From: Vibrionales bacterium SWAT-3
Lineage (GTDB): Bacteria > Pseudomonadota > Gammaproteobacteria > Enterobacterales > Vibrionaceae
Reading direction: 5' to 3'
DNA length: 64,000 nucleotides
NCBI GenBank assembly: GCA_000169995.1
Contig: AAZW01000003.1
Span: 212,484 to 276,483 of the forward strand
A program made the translations under genes and the position numbers. A model generated the notes under the pieces. It saw only the letters and a program-made list of their open reading frames with translations, was not told the origin of the DNA and ran no database searches. Below, in pieces: positions 8,929-18,701 of this stretch. Position 1 is the stretch's first letter, and every line of letters begins with the position of its first letter.

Positions 8929-9870
8929 CTAAGGGTACTCACCCTCAACTTCTACAGGCGGTTTCACTTGATAGTGACAAGGCTGTAGGCCAAGTAATTT
9001 CGGAAGAGTGATACCGACCGAAATTGAAGACCATGTACCACTCGCAATGCCCACAACTAATGCAATTGCAAAGCCTTGTAGCGCCGCGCCACCAAGCAAC
9101 CAAAGCGCAGATACCGTCAACAACGTCGTACCTGAAGTCACCATGGTACGAGAAAACGTTGCTTTGACTGATTCGTTAAGCAGGTTATCAGTATCACCGT
9201 TAGGGTTGCCACGCAGCATCTCACGGACACGGTCAGCAATGATGATTGAGTCATTCAGTGAGTAGCCCAGAATCGCTAATACCGCCGCCAGCACCGTTAG
9301 GTTGAACTCAAACTGAGTCAAAGCGAATAAGCCGAAGATAATCGTCACGTCGTAAATGATCGCAGCCAGAGCACCTAGAGCTAAACGCCACTCGAATCGC
9401 ACACTTAGGTAAAGCATGATCATTAAAAAACACACCAATACCGCTAAGCCACCTTGGTCAACCATGTCTTGACCCACTTGAGGGCCAACCACGCTGCTGT
9501 TAAGCACTTTCACTTGGTCACTCACCGATGCCAAAGCATCAACTAAGTTGGTTTGCGGTGCGTCTGTCAGTTGGCTGTAGCGAATAGTCCAGCGGTCTTG
9601 CTCTGCCATGCCAACCACTTGCACGTCTTGTTGGAAAGCGGCATCAAGCTGTGTTTTCAGCGCGTCTTTGGTCACTTGATCAGAAAGTTGAACCTCAGCG
9701 ACCACACCACCTGTAAAATCCAAGCCCCAGTTGAACCCTTTCACGGCCACCAGCATTACTGAGCTCATGAACAACACAATAGAGATTACCGACATCACCT
9801 TACGTAGGAGAGTCATATTACTATTTGAAAAATAGCGTTCTGAAATTGTCATTTTTGTTGAAGTACTCAT
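8929..9870 (-). CDS. secF: Protein translocase subunit SecF (paralogue paired with VemP)
   Basis: 313-residue inner-membrane protein that with SecD uses an ion gradient to pull proteins out of the SecYEG channel. Six membrane segments are predicted with a periplasmic P4 domain after TM1. Signature regions are GLDFTGG, SVRFEWRLALGA and ILGYSLNDSIIIADRVRE, which carries the conserved TM4 aspartate. Starts 2 nt after the secD stop with AAGGAT upstream, so translation is coupled. As the set follows vemP, it corresponds to the inducible SecDF2 of marine vibrios; a housekeeping set is expected elsewhere in the genome. Confidence 0.95.
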   Translation of the reverse strand: MSTSTKMTISERYFSNSNMTLLRKVMSVISIVLFMSSVMLVAVKGFNWGLDFTGGVVAEVQLSDQVTKDALKTQLDAAFQQDVQVVGMAEQDRWTIRYSQLTDAPQTNLVDALASVSDQVKVLNSSVVGPQVGQDMVDQGGLAVLVCFLMIMLYLSVRFEWRLALGALAAIIYDVTIIFGLFALTQFEFNLTVLAAVLAILGYSLNDSIIIADRVREMLRGNPNGDTDNLLNESVKATFSRTMVTSGTTLLTVSALWLLGGAALQGFAIALVVGIASGTWSSISVGITLPKLLGLQPCHYQVKPPVEVEGEYP

Positions 9871-9872
9871 GC

Positions 9873-11666
9873 TTAAATCCTTACATCGTGGCGTTGGTCA
9901 CGCCCCCAAACCAAATTGATGATCGCTCGTGAAGCAAAAATGCCCGTAAACATACTGGTTAGAAGACCTAAGCCCAGTGTCAAAGCAAAGCCTTGAATTG
10001 GTCCGTTACCAATGGTGTAAAGAGCGACAGCTACAATCATTGTGGTGAAGTTAGCATCGAAGATAGATGAGAACGCGCTATCGAAACCTCGATCGATGGA
10101 GCTAGCAAAGCTGCGTCCTTCTTTCATTTTGTCTCGAATACGTTCGAAGATAAGTACGTTAGTATCCACCGCCATACCAACGGTTAATACCAAGCCAGCA
10201 ATACCCGGCAGTGTTAATACCGCACCCGGTAGCAATGCGATCAGACCAAACAGCGTTACCATGTTAACGATAAGCGCACCATTCGCGACCCAACCAAGAC
10301 GGCGATACCATAGCGCCATGAACGTTAGAGTGAGACCAAGGCCAAGCGCCAAAGCGGCAAAGCCGTTAGTGACGTTTTCAGCACCCAGAGACGGGCCAAT
10401 GGTACGCTCTTCAATGATGGTCACTGGCGCAGTCAATGAACCTGCACGAAGCAATAGAGCCAGCTCTTGTGCTTCAGCCATGCTGCCTGCACCTGTAATT
10501 CTAAAACGGCTGCCCAATTGAGATTGGATGTTCGCAACGCTGATCACTTCACTGGTTTTCTCGCTGTTACCAGCTCTGTCGCGGCTGTACTCGCTGTACA
10601 CAGTCGCCATTGGCTTACCGATGTTATGACGAGAGAATTCAGACATTTTCTTACCACCCGCAGAATCTAGGGTGATGTTTACTTCTGCGCTGCCCATTTC
10701 ACCAATGCCACTACGTGCATCAATAATGTGTTCACCACTTAGTACTGCTTTACGAGCGACAACCACACGGTTGCCATCGGTATCTTTTAGCGTTTGAGTG
10801 TTGCGCGTTGGGTTGTCGTAAACCGAGTAGAATGCCAATGATGCCGTGGCACCAATCACGTCTTTTGCAGCAGCAGGATCTTGTACACCCGGCAATTCGA
10901 TACGGATACGGCTTTCACCTTGGCGCTGAATTGAAGCTTCGGTGATACCAAGCTCTTCAATACGGCTGCGCATGATTTGGAGGTTTTGTTGAACCGTTAG
11001 GTTGCGAAGCGTGCGTTGTTCATCTTCAGATTGCGTCAGAGTCAGCTTTTTGTCTGAGCTGTCACGTAGCCATTGCGGGAACTCTTCACGAATCAGCTTC
11101 TGCGCCTTTTCAAAGTCTGCATCGGTACGGAAGTTAAATTCAACTTTGTCGTTTACAACTTTACCGCGGGCATAACGCACTTGGCTGGTGATCTCATCCA
11201 CCACAGCTTGAGCTTGTGCGTGATAAACCGGTTCCATGTCTACTTCGAGTAAGAACTGCACACCACCACGTAAATCAAGGCCTAACTGAATCGGTGCAAA
11301 GCCCATATCAGTCAACCATTTTGGTGCTGCTGGCTCCATTGCTAGCGCGACAGTTGCAGTATCAAGCAGACGCTCATTTAGCACTTCTTTCGCTTTTGCT
11401 TGCTGCTCGGCATCTTCTAAGATCACCACTAAACGCTTGTCTTTCTGATAAGCCGATTTAGCTTGGATGCCTTCGCTCGCTAGGTATTGAGTCACCTGCG
11501 TCGCGTCGATGGTTTGCTCAGAGCGATTGTTAATTTGTACCGAAGCATCTTCGCCATACCAAGACGGTAAAGCGCTCAGAATCATGATGATAATGGTGGT
11601 GATAAGTACCACGTATTTCCACTTAGAGTAGTGGTTGATTTGTTTTCTTGGAATGCGTTTTTTCAC
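9873..11666 (-). CDS. secD: Protein translocase subunit SecD (VemP-controlled paralogue)
   Basis: About 597 residues: TM1 near residues 13-33, a large periplasmic P1 domain with LGLDLRGGVQFLLEVDM, then five TM segments including VLTVGMAVDTNVLIFERIRD, whose aspartate is the ion-pathway residue. The GTG at 11666 is favoured: AAGAG lies 9 nt upstream of it but only 3 nt from an in-frame TTG at 11672. The weak start and hidden ribosome site fit translational control by the upstream VemP reading frame (see 11684-11841). Confidence 0.95.
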   Translation of the reverse strand: MKKRIPRKQINHYSKWKYVVLITTIIIMILSALPSWYGEDASVQINNRSEQTIDATQVTQYLASEGIQAKSAYQKDKRLVVILEDAEQQAKAKEVLNERLLDTATVALAMEPAAPKWLTDMGFAPIQLGLDLRGGVQFLLEVDMEPVYHAQAQAVVDEITSQVRYARGKVVNDKVEFNFRTDADFEKAQKLIREEFPQWLRDSSDKKLTLTQSEDEQRTLRNLTVQQNLQIMRSRIEELGITEASIQRQGESRIRIELPGVQDPAAAKDVIGATASLAFYSVYDNPTRNTQTLKDTDGNRVVVARKAVLSGEHIIDARSGIGEMGSAEVNITLDSAGGKKMSEFSRHNIGKPMATVYSEYSRDRAGNSEKTSEVISVANIQSQLGSRFRITGAGSMAEAQELALLLRAGSLTAPVTIIEERTIGPSLGAENVTNGFAALALGLGLTLTFMALWYRRLGWVANGALIVNMVTLFGLIALLPGAVLTLPGIAGLVLTVGMAVDTNVLIFERIRDKMKEGRSFASSIDRGFDSAFSSIFDANFTTMIVAVALYTIGNGPIQGFALTLGLGLLTSMFTGIFASRAIINLVWGRDQRHDVRI

Positions 11667-11683
11667 AGTCAAGATCTCTTATT

Positions 11684-11841
11684 TTAGCTAAGTTTTGCGA
11701 ACGCGAACGATGGCTAACCGCAACCAGACCAAACTGATTGAACGGCAGCAGAGTACATTCGCGAATTGTTTTGGGGATTGACTAGAACAACGAACACAGG
11801 GGATCGTCGATGCGACCAATCAGGGTCAAACGATTAGCTAA
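11684..11841 (-). promoter_or_regulatory. Candidate vemP-secD mRNA stem hiding the secD start
   Basis: The palindromic octamer TTAGCTAA occurs twice: at 11834-11841, overlapping the last sense codons and stop of vemP, and at 11684-11691, ending 3 nt before the AAGAG of secD. In the mRNA the two copies can pair as an 8-bp stem, extended by a CTT/AAG triplet after a small internal loop, bringing the secD ribosome site into a structured region. A ribosome stalled on the last vemP codons would cover the 5' arm. This is the mechanism published for V. alginolyticus; the pairing here is my reading. Confidence 0.55.
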
Positions 11842-12340
11842 GAAGTTCTCGAAAGTGGGAATATTGGATGTTGCCCTCTTTCCACCCCGACAAACGGGAA
11901 GGCGGAGAGCTGACAATACTGGTCCAGTGCTGTTTGAGGTCCAACATCGGGGTTGTCGCTAACAGCGAAGCTAGTAAAGAAGGGGGAGAGAAGTCAATCA
12001 GCAAGTGATAAGCAGGATCAAGGTCGGGCGCGCTTTCTTGCTCATTGGTTGATATACGTCGGTAAGTCGTCGCTTGAAGGCTAGATTCAGTATCGTGATA
12101 GTTGGAGCTGTCACCTACTGACGAAGCGCCTAGCTGAGCTTTATCGCACTCTAAATAGGCTGATGGGTCATCAATTGCGGCGTTCTTACACTGTTTTTGC
12201 GCGAAAGATTGCTGTTGAGCAGTCTCGATTTGAAACGGCTTAGAAGGAAACGAATAGCCGTTAGAATTCACTAAGCCAAAGCTCAGTAAAAATAACATTA
12301 AGACTAATCGGGTACCCAGTTTAAGCAATCTAATATCCAA
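11834..12340 (-). CDS. vemP: VemP, export-monitoring arrest polypeptide upstream of secD-secF
   Basis: 168-residue secretory polypeptide with a cleavable-type signal (KLGTRLVLMLFLLSFGLVNS), no other domain, and the C-terminal segment SRLSGWKEGNIQYSHFREL. The SGWKExNxxY core matches, as I recall it, the arrest motif of V. alginolyticus VemP, which stalls its own translation near the C-terminus until it is exported. Stalling opens the mRNA and switches on SecDF2 when sodium-dependent export is poor. Position directly upstream of secD supports the call. The start is a TTG at 12340 with GAGAA upstream. Residue 166 (Leu), not Gln, falls where the published arrest-site glutamine would align without gaps. 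Confidence 0.85.
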   Translation of the reverse strand: MDIRLLKLGTRLVLMLFLLSFGLVNSNGYSFPSKPFQIETAQQQSFAQKQCKNAAIDDPSAYLECDKAQLGASSVGDSSNYHDTESSLQATTYRRISTNEQESAPDLDPAYHLLIDFSPPSLLASLLATTPMLDLKQHWTSIVSSPPSRLSGWKEGNIQYSHFRELLS

Positions 12341-12459
12341 ACAACATTCTCGTAGATCGCCAATCTACAACACAATTGAAACGCTGTCTTGATTTAAAAC
12401 ATTTTTTTAGAAAATGGTTCAATGCAACCGATTAAGCTTCAGTGCTTCTAAAAAAAGAA

Positions 12460-12485
12460 AAAGCCAAGCAACTCGGCTTGGCTTT
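12460..12485 (-). terminator. Terminator of the M16 peptidase gene
   Basis: 10-bp stem AAAGCCAAGC / GCTTGGCTTT with a 6-nt loop. On the minus strand it is followed by a run of Ts (TTCTTTTTTTAG), about 70 bp after the peptidase stop. Confidence 0.85.
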
Positions 12486-12551
12486 CGATTACGTATGCGT
12501 CCAACGCTGATCGTTATGACGTTTTATAGTTATTACACAGTATCAAAGCAA

Positions 12552-14070
12552 TTAAGCTTCAGGACGCATGATGTTCTTAACCTTACGGCTATTCTCGCCA
12601 AACAGGTGATGGAGCAAAGCATTCATGTCTTCAACCGATATTGATTTAACGACTCTGTCAACATCAGCCAAAGCTTCCACTCCATACCCATACAATAGAT
12701 AACGAGACACAAACCACGCCTGATCGATAGAGCTTGCTTCTAGTGGCACGAAGTCAGCTTCAAACTGTTTTACTATCGAATGCAGTTCGTCTTCAGAAAT
12801 ACCTTGTAGGAGGTCTGAGATCACTCTATCAATCGCCATTTCAACAGTATCTACGTTCTCCGGCGCGATCATTGCTCCGATTACCCACTCATGAGTCGGT
12901 TCACCATCATTCGAAGCCGCATAAGCATAAGGTGAATAATCTAAACTCAACTCTTCACGAACATAAGAGTCTAAACGAGATGCGACTAAACGTTGCAATA
13001 AGTCTTCCATGAAGACATCTTTTGCAGTCCAGCCTCCACTTTCTATCATCGTCGGCTCTGGAATCACTCGTAAGATATATTCCGCACTATTTACGTTGTT
13101 GATCGCGACATCAATACGTGGTTTCGCTGGTTGCTTGTACTCCACTTTGAAATCTGGCACCGTCCCCGCTTGCAATGGAATTGAAGCTAAGTACTTGCGA
13201 ACTAGAGGTTTCAACTCACTTGGGTCGATATCACCAACGACCACCAACTGGTTGTGTCTTAGTTGACCAAATAATTGTTGATGAACAGCACGGACATCTT
13301 CAACAGAAACCGCTTTAACACGCTCTTTATTTACGAATAGATGGCGGCTTCCCGAGCGATAAATATTTTGATTGATCGCTTGTTCAAATTGACCAACAGG
13401 CGTACTTAGGAAGGACTCTTTATCTTGCACTAGCTCTTGCTTCACAGCTTCAAGCTGATCAGAATTCACTTTAGGAGACACCATGAAGGTATATAGCGCA
13501 GCAAACGCGTCACTCATCCCATCTTTTTCGATATTAAACTCAATGCCATGTCGCGTCGAAGAAATAAAAGAATCGACTAAAATCCCTTCACGATCAAAGT
13601 AGGCTTTCAGCTCAGATCCCGTAAAGTCACCAGCACCACTTCGAGCAATAACAGGTAGTGTCACATTTGCAGCTGCGTATAAATCCGGCTCCAACGCCGC
13701 TTTACCGCCAAGACTCACGTACATTATTCCAACATCGTCTTTCGCGTATGAATCACGTAGGTACCACATGTCGATACCATTACTTAAAGTCCACTTTTGA
13801 ATATTTGGATCGGCGTACATTTGCTCTACCAATTCAACCTCGCCGGGTACGGCAGGCGAAGCAAATGCACTGGCTGTTGCCGTTACGAATGTCTGTGTAC
13901 CCTGCTGACTATAAGAAGCTTTTAATCCATCTAGAGAAGCCAGAACCGCTGTGCGATCCTCATTGTCATCCATGCCGACAATCAAAAAGTAATCACTCGA
14001 AAGGACTTCTTTGATATTTTTATTAATCGCTTCAAGGCTTAAATTAGCAAGAAAGGCTTCCATGCTGGCC
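12552..14070 (-). pseudogene. M16 peptidase (pitrilysin-type), C-terminal part of IS-split gene
   Basis: Carries about 502 residues of the C-terminal half of a two-domain M16 metallopeptidase. It contains the inactive second M16 lobe (for example MWYLRDSYAKDDVGIMYVS and NQLVVVGDIDPSELKP). The frame continues exactly from the N-terminal part at 15305-16570 if the ISAs1 element and one copy of its 10-bp target duplication are removed, giving DYQASM joined to EAFLANLS and a protein of about 924 residues. Translation of this part alone would lack the signal, zinc site and first lobe. A terminator follows at 12460-12485. Confidence 0.88.
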
Positions 14071-15304
14071 AAGGGCGGGATCGAACTTTAACCATTGAAA
14101 ATAATGGATTTATTTTACAGGGAACTTTTTTAGATAATCACGATCTGATCATGAAGTAAAAAAACATGAGAAATTCGCACATGATTATCATTGAGCAACT
14201 TAAAAAAGTGAAAGATACCCGTTCGCACATCAATCAAGTTTATCCTGTTATGGAAGTCGCTTTCGTGGTCATAACAGCCATGATTTGTGGTCAAAATAAA
14301 TGGACAGAGATTAAGGATTTCGGTGAAGGAAATATCGAGTGGTTACGTGAGTATTTCCCCTACGAAAATGGTCTTCCCACTCGACATAATATAGCTGCGA
14401 TCATGAGATCCGTTGTGCCAGAGACGCTATTGGAAGCTATGGTGGGCTGGGTCAATTTGCACAGAGAGAAGCATGCACAGCCTATAATCAGTGTTGATGG
14501 GAAGGTTCTAAAAGGGGCAAAAGCAAGCAAACAACAGCACCCCCTCTATATGGTTTCGGCATTTGATGTAGACGAGGGTTTGACTCTCACACACCAACCT
14601 TGTGACGGCAAAGGTATGGAGCTGCTAGCAATAAGAAACATGCTAGACGCTTTAGATATCAAAGGATGTTTATTAACTGCTGATGCCCTGCATTGTCAGG
14701 TTGAAACACTGAATAAAGTAGTTGATAAAGGTGGAGATATCCTAGTACAAGTTAAACTGAATCAACCAAGTTTATTAGCAGAAATTGATGTGCAATTCCA
14801 ATACTATTGGGCTTTGCCTGAAGATAAACAGGAATCATACATCACGGAAGAGAAAGGGCATGGTAGAAAAGAGGTTCGTGAGGTTTACGTGCTTCCTGCA
14901 GCCTTCAGCGAAGCACTCAGACAGAAGTGGTGTCTCGTAAAAAGCATTGTTGCAGTGGTAAGAGATAGGAGTGTCAAAGGGAAAGGAAGTTATGAAACCT
15001 CGTACTATATTTGCACAGACCATTTATCTTTAGAGTTAGCCTCAAAGGCAACAAGAAAGCATTGGCATATTGAGAATCAGCAGCACTGGGCGTTGGACGT
15101 AATTTTCAAAGAAGACGAGCAGCGAATTTACGCTGGGGATTCAGCGTTGAATATGGCTTGTTGTCGTCGCTTTGTGCAGAACCTATTTAGAAAATCAGAG
15201 GGTAACTTGTCTGTACCAAGAAAGATGAACCAAGCCGCATGGAATAAAGATTACAGGGAAAAAGTTCTTTTTACATCAGATTAACAAAGTATATTCGCGC
15301 CCTT
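14071..15304 (+). mobile_element. ISAs1-family insertion sequence, copy A (1234 bp)
   Basis: Ends are imperfect inverted repeats beginning AAGGGCGGGATCGAAC on the left and AAGGGCGCGAATATAC (reverse complement) on the right. It carries one transposase gene and is flanked by a 10-bp duplication, as expected for this family. It is the same length as the inverted copy at 23136-24369. In the transposase gene I see one base difference, at 14802 (T here, G in the other copy). It interrupts the M16 peptidase gene. Confidence 0.93.
14166..15284 (+). CDS. ISAs1-family DDE transposase (copy A)
   Basis: 372-residue transposase. Shows the family features ISVDGKVLKGA (first catalytic Asp), LLTADALHCQ (second Asp) and a C-terminal HWHIENQQHWALDVIFKED containing the third acidic residue. 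Differs from copy B at one position (FQYYWAL here, FQDYWAL there), outside these motifs. Intact and full length, so the element may still move. Confidence 0.93.
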   Translation: MRNSHMIIIEQLKKVKDTRSHINQVYPVMEVAFVVITAMICGQNKWTEIKDFGEGNIEWLREYFPYENGLPTRHNIAAIMRSVVPETLLEAMVGWVNLHREKHAQPIISVDGKVLKGAKASKQQHPLYMVSAFDVDEGLTLTHQPCDGKGMELLAIRNMLDALDIKGCLLTADALHCQVETLNKVVDKGGDILVQVKLNQPSLLAEIDVQFQYYWALPEDKQESYITEEKGHGRKEVREVYVLPAAFSEALRQKWCLVKSIVAVVRDRSVKGKGSYETSYYICTDHLSLELASKATRKHWHIENQQHWALDVIFKEDEQRIYAGDSALNMACCRRFVQNLFRKSEGNLSVPRKMNQAAWNKDYREKVLFTSD

Positions 15305-16570
15305 CATGCTGGCCTGATAGTCTTTTTGAGATTGGACAATATCGCCAGACAGTAATGCGTTCACTTTATCGTTCACGTGATCCACACTGTCCCTTTTATC
15401 CCAGTCGTGCTCAATATCATCCAGTGAGTCTTGATAATAATGGAGCTCACTCGCAATTTCTCCTTCAGAAACACCGTAATCACGTAACGACGTTAAAGTA
15501 GAAACCAACGCTTTCTGAACCGCATCACGGCTGCCTGCTGGGAAGCCAACACTTGTCGATGAATAAAGCAGAGCACCCAACCTGATGTTATCTGACGTTA
15601 TCCATTGCGTCGGTAGCGCTGCATCATTAAAGTCTGCCTCTAAACGCTGCTGAATAAGAATTTGAGTAGTTTCATCCAACCAACGCTGATGTTGTTGAGC
15701 GTGGGTTTCAACAGTGTTTAAACCTCGGTTAAACGTCAAAGAAATACTCGGAGCTTCTCTGCCAGCATATTCAATGTAGTCACCTTCATTGAACGAAGTC
15801 GTATTCTGCTTTTGTGGCTTTGACGTTTTACCGCGCTCCCAGCTCGAAAATTTCTCTTCAATCAGTGGGATCAGTGTTTTAAGGTCCACATCACCAGAAA
15901 CCACTAGCTCAACGATTTGAGGTTGATACCAAGTTTGGTAAAAGTCGGTAAGCCCTTCCGACGTGGCAGCCATAACCGAAGCTTTAGTTCCTAACGCACC
16001 TTGCGATTCGTAAGGGCTGCCTTCGAATAGGTAATCAACATATTTCTCGGGGAACGACTTATCATCGAGGCGAGCCATACGTAACTCACCAAGAATCACT
16101 CCCTTTTCTTTTTCAACTTCCGAACTAGAGAGATCGAGGCCATCGCCAACGTCACGCATCCACGTCAAAGCAGACTGCAATTGGATGTTATCTGGCAAAT
16201 CTAATTCATACACCGTCTCTTCATAAGAGGTGTAGGCGTTGATATCAGCACCGAAGCTAGCGCCTGCATCTTCGAATAAACGAATCACATCATTTTGAGA
16301 GAAATTCTTACTGCCATTGAATGCCATGTGTTCCAAGAAGTGCGCGTAGCCTTCTTGCTGATCAGTCTCTTGAATCGAGCCGGCGTGAACGACTAAACGT
16401 ACAGATACCGATGCTTCATGATCAGGGTAAACATGGTAGGTAAGGCCATTTTCTAGTTGGCCTGAAGTCCATGCCGGATCCGGCTGGATTGGCGTTTCGG
16501 TAGTTTTTGATGTTGAGCTACAGCCAACTAAAGTGAGGCATAGAGCCGTCGCTAAATAATATGTTTTCAT
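15305..16570 (-). pseudogene. M16 peptidase lipoprotein, N-terminal part of IS-split gene
   Basis: First about 422 residues of a pitrilysin-like zinc peptidase. A lipoprotein signal ends in LTLVGC (Cys17), and the inverted zinc motif HFLEH is at residues 77-81 with the downstream glutamate in the EVEKEKGVILGE region. As it stands the frame runs seven codons into the IS and stops at 15281. The precatalytic lobe is complete, but the clamp-forming second half is separated (12552-14070), so activity is unlikely. Related enzymes degrade small peptides in the periplasm. Confidence 0.9.
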
Positions 16571-16724
16571 AACAACCTCTTAATGTCATTCACTAACAAT
16601 ATACAGATTGAGTTAACGATTATTATTTAATATTGAACCGAGTGAGTATCTTTGTGATTTTGATCTACATTTTATAAATCACCATGCGATTTGCGAGATC
16701 GTTACATACTTTTAAACCACTTCT

Positions 16725-17573
16725 CTACATGCCTTTAAACAGAGCTTGCGAGGCACGGCTGATTGGAAGCTTCTCGCCAGATACATACGCCGACATCTGA
16801 CCGGATAGTCCTTTATTGACCTTATCAATGGCCGACACTTTCACCACCACTGAACGATGGATCTGCCAAAACTCATCCGGATTAAGTTGAGCGAGTAACT
16901 CTTTTAGAGATACACGAAGAATAAACTCCTCTAAAAGCCCGCCGTGCCCTTTCTTAAATATCGATACGTACTTGTCTTCGGCTTTGAAATACGCCACATC
17001 ATCAACAGCGATCAAGTGAATGTCTTCGCCTACGCTGGCTTTGAGCCACGTGAGATACTTTTTCTGCGACAGATAAGTAGGCTGCGTTTGCTGTGACGCC
17101 GATTGTGACAGTTGCTGAAGTTGACTCATGAGTGCAGCGATGTCGGGTTGTTCTGGCATGTGACCGAACTGTGTTTGATTACTTGATAAGCGCGCTTGAA
17201 TCTTCTGACAGGTAGCAAGCAGGCGCTCTTCATTGATTGGCTTGAGTAGGTAATCTATCGCATTGTGCTCAAAGGCTTTAACCGCATACTCGTCGTAAGC
17301 CGTTATGAAGACCACCAGCGGCGGTGATGCAAGCTTGTTCAACTGTTTGGCTAGCGAAATGCCATCAAGCTCTGGCATGCGAATATCAAGAAAGGCGACA
17401 TCAGGTTGTAGCTGCTGAATACTCTGCATAGCCTCTGTCCCATTTTTTGCCTTGCTGACAATCTCTAGCTCAGGCCAAACCTCAGCAAGACTCTTATCCA
17501 AGTGATGTCTTAACAGTGCTTCATCGTCTGCGATAATTGCCGTCACGCTGGGCTTTAGTCCTGAGTTGATCAT
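16725..17573 (-). CDS. LytTR-type response regulator
   Basis: 282 residues: receiver domain (about 10-125) with DD at 16-17, phosphoacceptor D63 in FLDIRMP, and LKP lysine; then a Gln-rich linker; then a LytTR DNA-binding domain (about 165-280) with the EDKYVSIF and [10 protein letters not shown] landmarks. It follows the LytS-type kinase gene in the same direction with a 93-bp gap. Likely controls the ABC-LolA-barrel operon it belongs to, or its own expression; target sites were not identified. Confidence 0.92.
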   Translation of the reverse strand: MINSGLKPSVTAIIADDEALLRHHLDKSLAEVWPELEIVSKAKNGTEAMQSIQQLQPDVAFLDIRMPELDGISLAKQLNKLASPPLVVFITAYDEYAVKAFEHNAIDYLLKPINEERLLATCQKIQARLSSNQTQFGHMPEQPDIAALMSQLQQLSQSASQQTQPTYLSQKKYLTWLKASVGEDIHLIAVDDVAYFKAEDKYVSIFKKGHGGLLEEFILRVSLKELLAQLNPDEFWQIHRSVVVKVSAIDKVNKGLSGQMSAYVSGEKLPISRASQALFKGM

Positions 17574-17666
17574 TATTCTTCCTTAAAATTCACACTGTAA
17601 ATCGTCTACTTTTGCCATTGCTCTATAAGCCAAGACACAGCCCCTAACGTCACGGCTTAACCATTT

Positions 17667-18701
17667 CTAGACATCACCATCAGTCAACGGCAACAAGATA
17701 GTCGACACCACGCCGCCAGTCGCTTGCTCTGTGATCGTCAGGCTCGCCTTATCTCCGTATAGGGTATCAATACGCTGACGAATATTACTCAATCCAACAC
17801 CATGGCCAGCAGCAATAGACGGTGTTTTCAGCCCTACGCCACTGTCCGATACTTCAATTTTCATCTGATCATCTTGTTGAACAATTCGGATATTAACTTC
17901 ACCGCCAGCAGCCTTGGGCTCGATGCCGTGTGTTAACGCGTTCTCAACTAAAGGTTGAATCAAGAAAGGTGGAATCACTTGCTGGTCGCTGATGTCATTG
18001 GTTTCAATCGAGAACGTCAAACGCTCATCTAATCGTATCTTCTGGATGTTGAGATACGCGTCGAGCAAATCGACTTCTTGAGCGATGGTCGATTGCTCAG
18101 TACGGCTGTTCTTCAGAGTCACACGCAACAAGTCAGTCAGCTTTTCAAGCATCAACTTAGCTTTGGCGCTGTCACTCTCAATCAATACATTGATGGTCGC
18201 AAGAGTGTTGAACAAAAAGTGCGGCTCGATTTGGCTTTGCAGCTGTTTTAACTGGCTAAGTACAACGACCTTTTCTTGATCAGCTTGGCGACGCTTCGCC
18301 ACCTCTAATTCATTATCGGCACGCAGCTGCTGCTCTCTTGTGTAGAAATAGTAATAACAAACGGAACAAAAGATCACACCAAGCAGCATCACAGACTTAA
18401 GATCGGAAAGGTTAGAGCCGAAAAAGCCGTTCAACCAATAGTGTGCATTCAAGGTACCAATGGTCATTGCAATCACCATTGATACCCCTACATCAAATGC
18501 CTTTGATTTCCTTTTGAATAGTTCAACCAACACAAACGAAGAGCCAACTGCGCTGTAGCCAAAGCCGAAACTGATGGCCAAGTTGAGCGTAAACCCGCCT
18601 CCCCAAATCGTATTGGTTGTAATGGCAATAAGAACGCAAAATAGCGTAGTGAACGCGAAGCTTTTAATCCATGAAAAGCGACTGTTTGAAGAAGTGTCCA
18701 T
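17667..18701 (-). CDS. LytS-type membrane histidine kinase
   Basis: 344 residues with four N-terminal membrane segments (about 12-125), a coiled coil (about 125-160), a His_kinase domain of the LytS type with QIEPHFLFNTLATIN (the histidine is the phosphorylation site) and an HATPase domain with N-box LVENALTHGIEPK and GVGLSNIRQRI. No large periplasmic sensor domain is present, so it may sense through the membrane or a partner such as the co-encoded transporter. The start overlaps the stop of the upstream barrel gene (TAATG), coupling their translation. Confidence 0.92.
   Translation of the reverse strand: MDTSSNSRFSWIKSFAFTTLFCVLIAITTNTIWGGGFTLNLAISFGFGYSAVGSSFVLVELFKRKSKAFDVGVSMVIAMTIGTLNAHYWLNGFFGSNLSDLKSVMLLGVIFCSVCYYYFYTREQQLRADNELEVAKRRQADQEKVVVLSQLKQLQSQIEPHFLFNTLATINVLIESDSAKAKLMLEKLTDLLRVTLKNSRTEQSTIAQEVDLLDAYLNIQKIRLDERLTFSIETNDISDQQVIPPFLIQPLVENALTHGIEPKAAGGEVNIRIVQQDDQMKIEVSDSGVGLKTPSIAAGHGVGLSNIRQRIDTLYGDKASLTITEQATGGVVSTILLPLTDGDV

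Larger units (their letters stand above)
14061..15314 (+). repeat. 10-bp target site duplication CATGCTGGCC around the ISAs1 copy
   Basis: CATGCTGGCC occurs at 14061-14070 and 15305-15314, directly flanking the element ends. A perfect duplication means this copy inserted by simple transposition and its flanks have not recombined since. Confidence 0.92.

Noticed and set aside
12431..12562. Direct repeat ATTAAGCTTCAG at 12431 and 12551
   Set aside because: Only 12 bp, not linked to an element boundary; likely coincidence around the M16 stop codon.
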